A stretch of 42,555 nucleotides of DNA from a virus. The position numbers and the translations under genes were made by a program. Shown here in pieces: positions 40,311 to 42,555 of this stretch. Positions within the stretch are counted from its first letter, which is position 1. Each line of letters starts with the position of its first letter. Location: the IMG/VR virus record IMGVR_UViG_3300045051_000191, positions 1-42,555 of that record, one strand, 5' to 3'. The notes beneath the pieces are model-generated. The model did no database searches. It was given only the letters and a program-made list of their open reading frames with translations, and was not told the origin of the DNA.

Positions 40311-40538
40311 TCAGCTAAAGGTGACTTTCGTGAATCCCTGGTGACGAACGGGCCTCCAGTTCGATGCGCCGCTAGTGATTCTTGTTCGATAGAAAGAGTT
40401 GCGCGGAATGATCACCTCAAGGGTACACCACCTATAGGTGCATTCGTTACACACACGTTCCCGCATGTTCGACTCTTTCGTATCGCCTCGGCTCCACAGC
40501 ACACGAATGTTTCCGCTGTTGCAGTTGGGGCAGTTCAT
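40311..40538 (-). CDS. NrdR-like zinc-ribbon protein
   Basis: A 75-residue protein starting MNCPNCNSGNIRVLWSRGD, then MRERVCNECTYRWCTLEV (about residues 25-42). This CxxC-x(n)-CxxC layout with the R-x-R-x-C-x-x-C pairing is like the zinc ribbon of bacterial NrdR, the ribonucleotide reductase repressor, without its ATP-cone domain. ATGA overlap with the 48-residue gene upstream. The function in the phage may be DNA binding. Confidence 0.7.
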   Translation of the reverse strand: MNCPNCNSGNIRVLWSRGDTKESNMRERVCNECTYRWCTLEVIIPRNSFYRTRITSGASNWRPVRHQGFTKVTFS

Positions 40539-40681
40539 GCCTGGCTTTCCCTGTATTGTGCAACCAACGCCGCTTCAACCTGGCAAGCCTTGGCAAGTGC
40601 TGATTGATCACCTTTCAGCATTGCCTGGCGTTTGCGCTTTAGGATGACGCGCATCAGATTCTCAAATGTCTCCGTATTCAT
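40535..40681 (-). CDS. Small helical protein, 48 residues
   Basis: ATG at 40681 to TGA at 40535 encodes a basic helical protein (starts MNTETFENLMRVILKRKR; ends YRESQA). It fits exactly between two genes through ATGA overlaps on both sides, which is the main support. Function unknown. Confidence 0.75.
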   Translation of the reverse strand: MNTETFENLMRVILKRKRQAMLKGDQSALAKACQVEAALVAQYRESQA

Positions 40682-40965
40682 GGGATTCGATGTAGCCAGC
40701 TAAGGAACTCGGGGAATGTATCAAGTGCCCTGAGTGCATTCGCATCAGCAAGAATCATTTTCTGCATGACGCCGTTGGGGAACTGGAATGGATGCACCTC
40801 TAGCTCTACGTTCTTCATTTCCCCATCTTCCATAAACGGAATGTAGATGGATGATCCCTGGAACTTTGCCGTGATCACATAGCGAAGCTCGCCTGTTTCG
40901 GCATCGAACACAGGTGTTCTGTGGCGGGGCTTGTTGGTGTCAGTCACAGGAAAGTCCACCCCCAT
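40678..40965 (-). CDS. Hypothetical protein, 95 residues
   Basis: ATG at 40965 overlaps the end of the peptidase gene by 22 bases; the stop shares ATGA with the 48-residue gene. Sequence has a beta-rich core (PVFDAETGELRYVITAKFQGSS, as about residues 18-39) and a helical C terminus. No family recognised. Confidence 0.7.
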   Translation of the reverse strand: MGVDFPVTDTNKPRHRTPVFDAETGELRYVITAKFQGSSIYIPFMEDGEMKNVELEVHPFQFPNGVMQKMILADANALRALDTFPEFLSWLHRIP

Positions 40966-41675
40966 CCATCATTCGGTCCCTTCACGAAAATGCGAGGGTT
41001 GAGATTCTTGAATGAATACTTCACGCCCCGGCCTGCCGACATTGTGCGGTTGGCCCATCCACCGCTGGCCAGCATCAATTCCCCGTAGGGATCGTGGCAG
41101 ATCCAGTGTGTCTGCGTATAGCCGATCAGCACGATGAAATGGCCACCTCCGATCGGTCGATGCACGGGGCCATGGTGAAGGACGCCGACCGCAACAGGAT
41201 TGCCGTTGTCGATTTCCTCGCGGCAGCGAATGGCGCTCAGTCCCTCATCATGGTTCGGGCCACCCTCATGCCACTGGAAGCCTTGAAAGCCAATCTCCCG
41301 CATGGCTCCGAAGTGGGGCGGGCGATGGGTTGTGTCACCATGCTTCCGCACATAGCGCAGGTAGTCGAGATCATCACGGATCGCGTTGACACCCTTGAAT
41401 GCTAGACACATGGCAATGGCCGAAGTCTGGCATTGACGCCATCCATCGGCACCGTTATCTTGCTGCCAGAAGTACGGAACGCGCAGCGGATTCGTGGTGG
41501 GCTGTCTGACGGCGGTGGAGAATGTCTTTCTCCAATCCTCATCTTCCGTCAGGATTGTTGGGTCTGCTGCCAGTTCCCTTTCGTACTTCTTTCGCAGTCC
41601 TTCGATCTGATGCGGCTTCCCGGTAAAGTGTTCGTAGAACTGACAATACCGGGCAAAGCTCATAGGCACGGTCAT
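40944..41675 (-). CDS. C39-like cysteine peptidase, possible endolysin
   Basis: A 243-residue protein. After an N-terminal helical part (about 1-60), the segment VPYFWQQDNGADGWRQC (about 66-82) leads to a likely nucleophile Cys82. His179 in GGGHFIVLIGYT and Asp195 in CHDPYG complete the pattern of C39-like papain-fold peptidases. No other lysis enzyme is evident in the phage, so it may cut cell-wall peptide cross-links as endolysin; a role in virion maturation or host protein cleavage cannot be excluded. It is transcribed after the cyAbrB-like gene. Confidence 0.75.
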   Translation of the reverse strand: MTVPMSFARYCQFYEHFTGKPHQIEGLRKKYERELAADPTILTEDEDWRKTFSTAVRQPTTNPLRVPYFWQQDNGADGWRQCQTSAIAMCLAFKGVNAIRDDLDYLRYVRKHGDTTHRPPHFGAMREIGFQGFQWHEGGPNHDEGLSAIRCREEIDNGNPVAVGVLHHGPVHRPIGGGHFIVLIGYTQTHWICHDPYGELMLASGGWANRTMSAGRGVKYSFKNLNPRIFVKGPNDGWGWTFL

Positions 41676-41706
41676 GGCTGGATTCGGGGAAGCGAAGCGT
41701 GGCGGC

Positions 41707-41889
41707 TCACGCCCCGACAGGGGACGGAGCCGAATGGGTCTTGTGAATGACGCCCCGAATGGAACCGATCAGCCAGGGACGGCCGACCGAATCGAAGGCC
41801 CACAACGGAAGGTTAGGGACGTGGGAAACTGCCTGCTCAGAGTGAGGCAGTTCATCGACAATCGGCGGGGGCAGGATGATCGGTTCCAT
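41707..41889 (-). CDS. Hypothetical protein, 60 residues
   Basis: ATG at 41889, 15 bases after the cyAbrB-like stop. Pro-rich N terminus (MEPIILPPPIVDELPHSEQ) and a possible small beta region (WAFDSVGRPWLIGSIRGV). Reasonable gene by position; no family recognised. Confidence 0.6.
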   Translation of the reverse strand: MEPIILPPPIVDELPHSEQAVSHVPNLPLWAFDSVGRPWLIGSIRGVIHKTHSAPSPVGA

Positions 41890-41904
41890 GGGATCAGGCG
41901 GGGC

Positions 41905-42459
41905 TCAGGTGGTGGCCTCCTTGGCGGGCTTGGCGGCCTTGGCGGGGGCGGTGGATTCGGGATTGGAGCCGGGATCGGATGCGCTGGCGTTGCCGGCGTT
42001 TTCCTTGGCCTCGGCCTCCTTGTCGGCCTGCGTCTTGGCGACCGCCTCGGCATCATCGGGATCGAGGATGATCACGCCATCTTCGATGATCACCTTCACA
42101 TAGGAACCGGGTTCGGCTCCGATCTGTTTGGTGTAGGCGGCACCGATCGGGACCAGTCCTTTCGGGCCGATCTTGAGCAGGTAGTTCGGGGTGCGTTCGG
42201 CGGGCTCGGCCTCGGGCTTGTCGGGACCGACTTTGGTACCGTGGGCCTCACCGATGGCCGCGAAGAATGCGGACTTCCGAAGGCTCACACGGGGATTGCC
42301 TTCCTTGTCCTTGGTGTTCTTCCAGTAGCCAGCGCCCAGGATGGTCGCGTTCTGAGGCTGATCCTTGTGGGCGTCCACATAGGACAGCAGCGCCTCACCC
42401 TTGAGGGGGGCGGGTTTGGCGGTGGGGGGTACCAGAGCGGGTGCCGTGGTGGTCGTCAT
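41905..42459 (-). CDS. cyAbrB-like transcriptional regulator
   Basis: A 184-residue protein. Residues about 19-72 (LKGEALLSYVDAHKD, GAGYWKNTKDKEGNPRVSL, FFAAIGEAHG) follow the N-terminal domain of cyanobacterial AbrB (GxxLL..V, GCGY, F..ALL.A.G). Residues about 90-130 (YLLKIGPKGLVPIGAAYTKQIG and EPGSYVKVIIEDG) match the AbrB half that ends in GLKPGDEFEI-type sequence. In cyanobacteria such factors control nitrogen and carbon metabolism. The C-terminal about 50 residues are Ala/Lys/Glu-rich and not part of the family. ATG at 42459 follows a sigma70-like promoter; a TTG at 42483 in frame lies inside the promoter. Confidence 0.8.
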   Translation of the reverse strand: MTTTTAPALVPPTAKPAPLKGEALLSYVDAHKDQPQNATILGAGYWKNTKDKEGNPRVSLRKSAFFAAIGEAHGTKVGPDKPEAEPAERTPNYLLKIGPKGLVPIGAAYTKQIGAEPGSYVKVIIEDGVIILDPDDAEAVAKTQADKEAEAKENAGNASASDPGSNPESTAPAKAAKPAKEATT

Positions 42460-42482
42460 GGGATGAGAGTTGACACCCCACA

Positions 42483-42511
42483 ACAGTACGGCATGGCCAT
42501 CATGCCGTCAA
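42483..42511 (-). promoter_or_regulatory. Promoter with palindromic operator for the cyAbrB-like gene
   Basis: -35 TTGACG (42506-42511), 17-base spacer, -10 TACTGT (42483-42488). The spacer and flanks form the inverted repeat CGGCATG-ATGGC-CATGCCG. A palindrome between -35 and -10 is a typical operator position, so autoregulation or control by another phage regulator is plausible. Confidence 0.7.
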
Positions 42512-42519
42512 GCTCTTTC

Positions 42520-42555
42520 CTACTTGCCGCCGAAGATGCTTGCGAACAGACCTTT
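42520..42555 (-). CDS. Partial copy of the gp14-like gene (3' end only)
   Basis: Redundant copy of the last codons of the gp14-like gene (complete at 169..1395), created by the terminal redundancy. Confidence 0.9.
   Translation of the reverse strand, partial: KGLFASIFGGK

Larger units (their letters stand above)
42352..42555. repeat. Right copy of the 204-bp terminal redundancy
   Basis: Identical to bases 1-204 except C at 42479 in place of T at 128. See the left copy. Confidence 0.95.

Overview
The window looks like one essentially complete genome of a T7-like podovirus (Autographivirus-type), probably infecting a cyanobacterium. The first and last 204 bases are the same sequence with one mismatch, so the contig closes on itself with a unique length of about 42.35 kb. 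The phage type rests on a single-subunit RNA polymerase, primase-helicase, endonuclease I, gp2.5-type ssDNA-binding protein, T7-type 5'-3' exonuclease, portal, scaffold, capsid, two tail tubular proteins, large internal virion proteins, tail fibre and terminase. The cyanobacterial host is inferred from a gene resembling the cyanobacterial cyAbrB transcription factor and from cyanopodovirus-like virion proteins. A tyrosine integrase and a MarR-like regulator next to the RNA polymerase suggest a temperate life style. I see no psbA, hli or other photosynthesis genes, no tRNA and no CRISPR.

Layout: two arms diverge from a gene-poor region at about 23.2-24.6 kb and converge at a bidirectional terminator at about 39.86 kb. 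The minus arm reads leftwards. First come small early genes (23.1-19.1 kb, including an ArdC-like antirestriction protein), then MarR-like regulator, integrase and RNA polymerase (19.1-14.6 kb). Next are the DNA genes (SSB, endonuclease I, primase-helicase, small genes including a Lar-like zinc protein, exonuclease; 14.5-9.4 kb), then portal, scaffold, capsid, tail tube and a gp14-like protein (9.4-0.2 kb). Across the contig join the arm continues through the cyAbrB-like gene, a C39-like peptidase and small zinc-ribbon genes (42.5-39.9 kb). The plus arm carries three small genes, large terminase, three very large virion proteins, the tail fibre, a fibre-assembly-like protein and two holin-like membrane proteins (24.6-39.9 kb). 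A small minus-strand island at 27.1-27.7 kb inside the plus arm holds the probable small terminase and another small protein.

Three features stand out. (1) No DNA polymerase gene is visible, although the rest of a T7 replication module is present; the SSB ends in DDEIPF, almost identical to the bacterial SSB tail, which suggests dependence on host replication proteins. (2) A 14-base motif, TTGACA(C/G)C(A/G)T(T/G)CAA, recurs at gene boundaries on the transcribed strand, sometimes as the -35 part of a promoter, and may be a phage-specific promoter or control element. (3) A run of early genes shares an unusual 5' region: promoter, palindrome at the predicted transcript start, then an RCACTTTA-type element without Shine-Dalgarno 13-22 nt before the start codon. 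Tight ATGA overlaps link most genes of the DNA-metabolism and lysis clusters, so transcription is probably polycistronic there.
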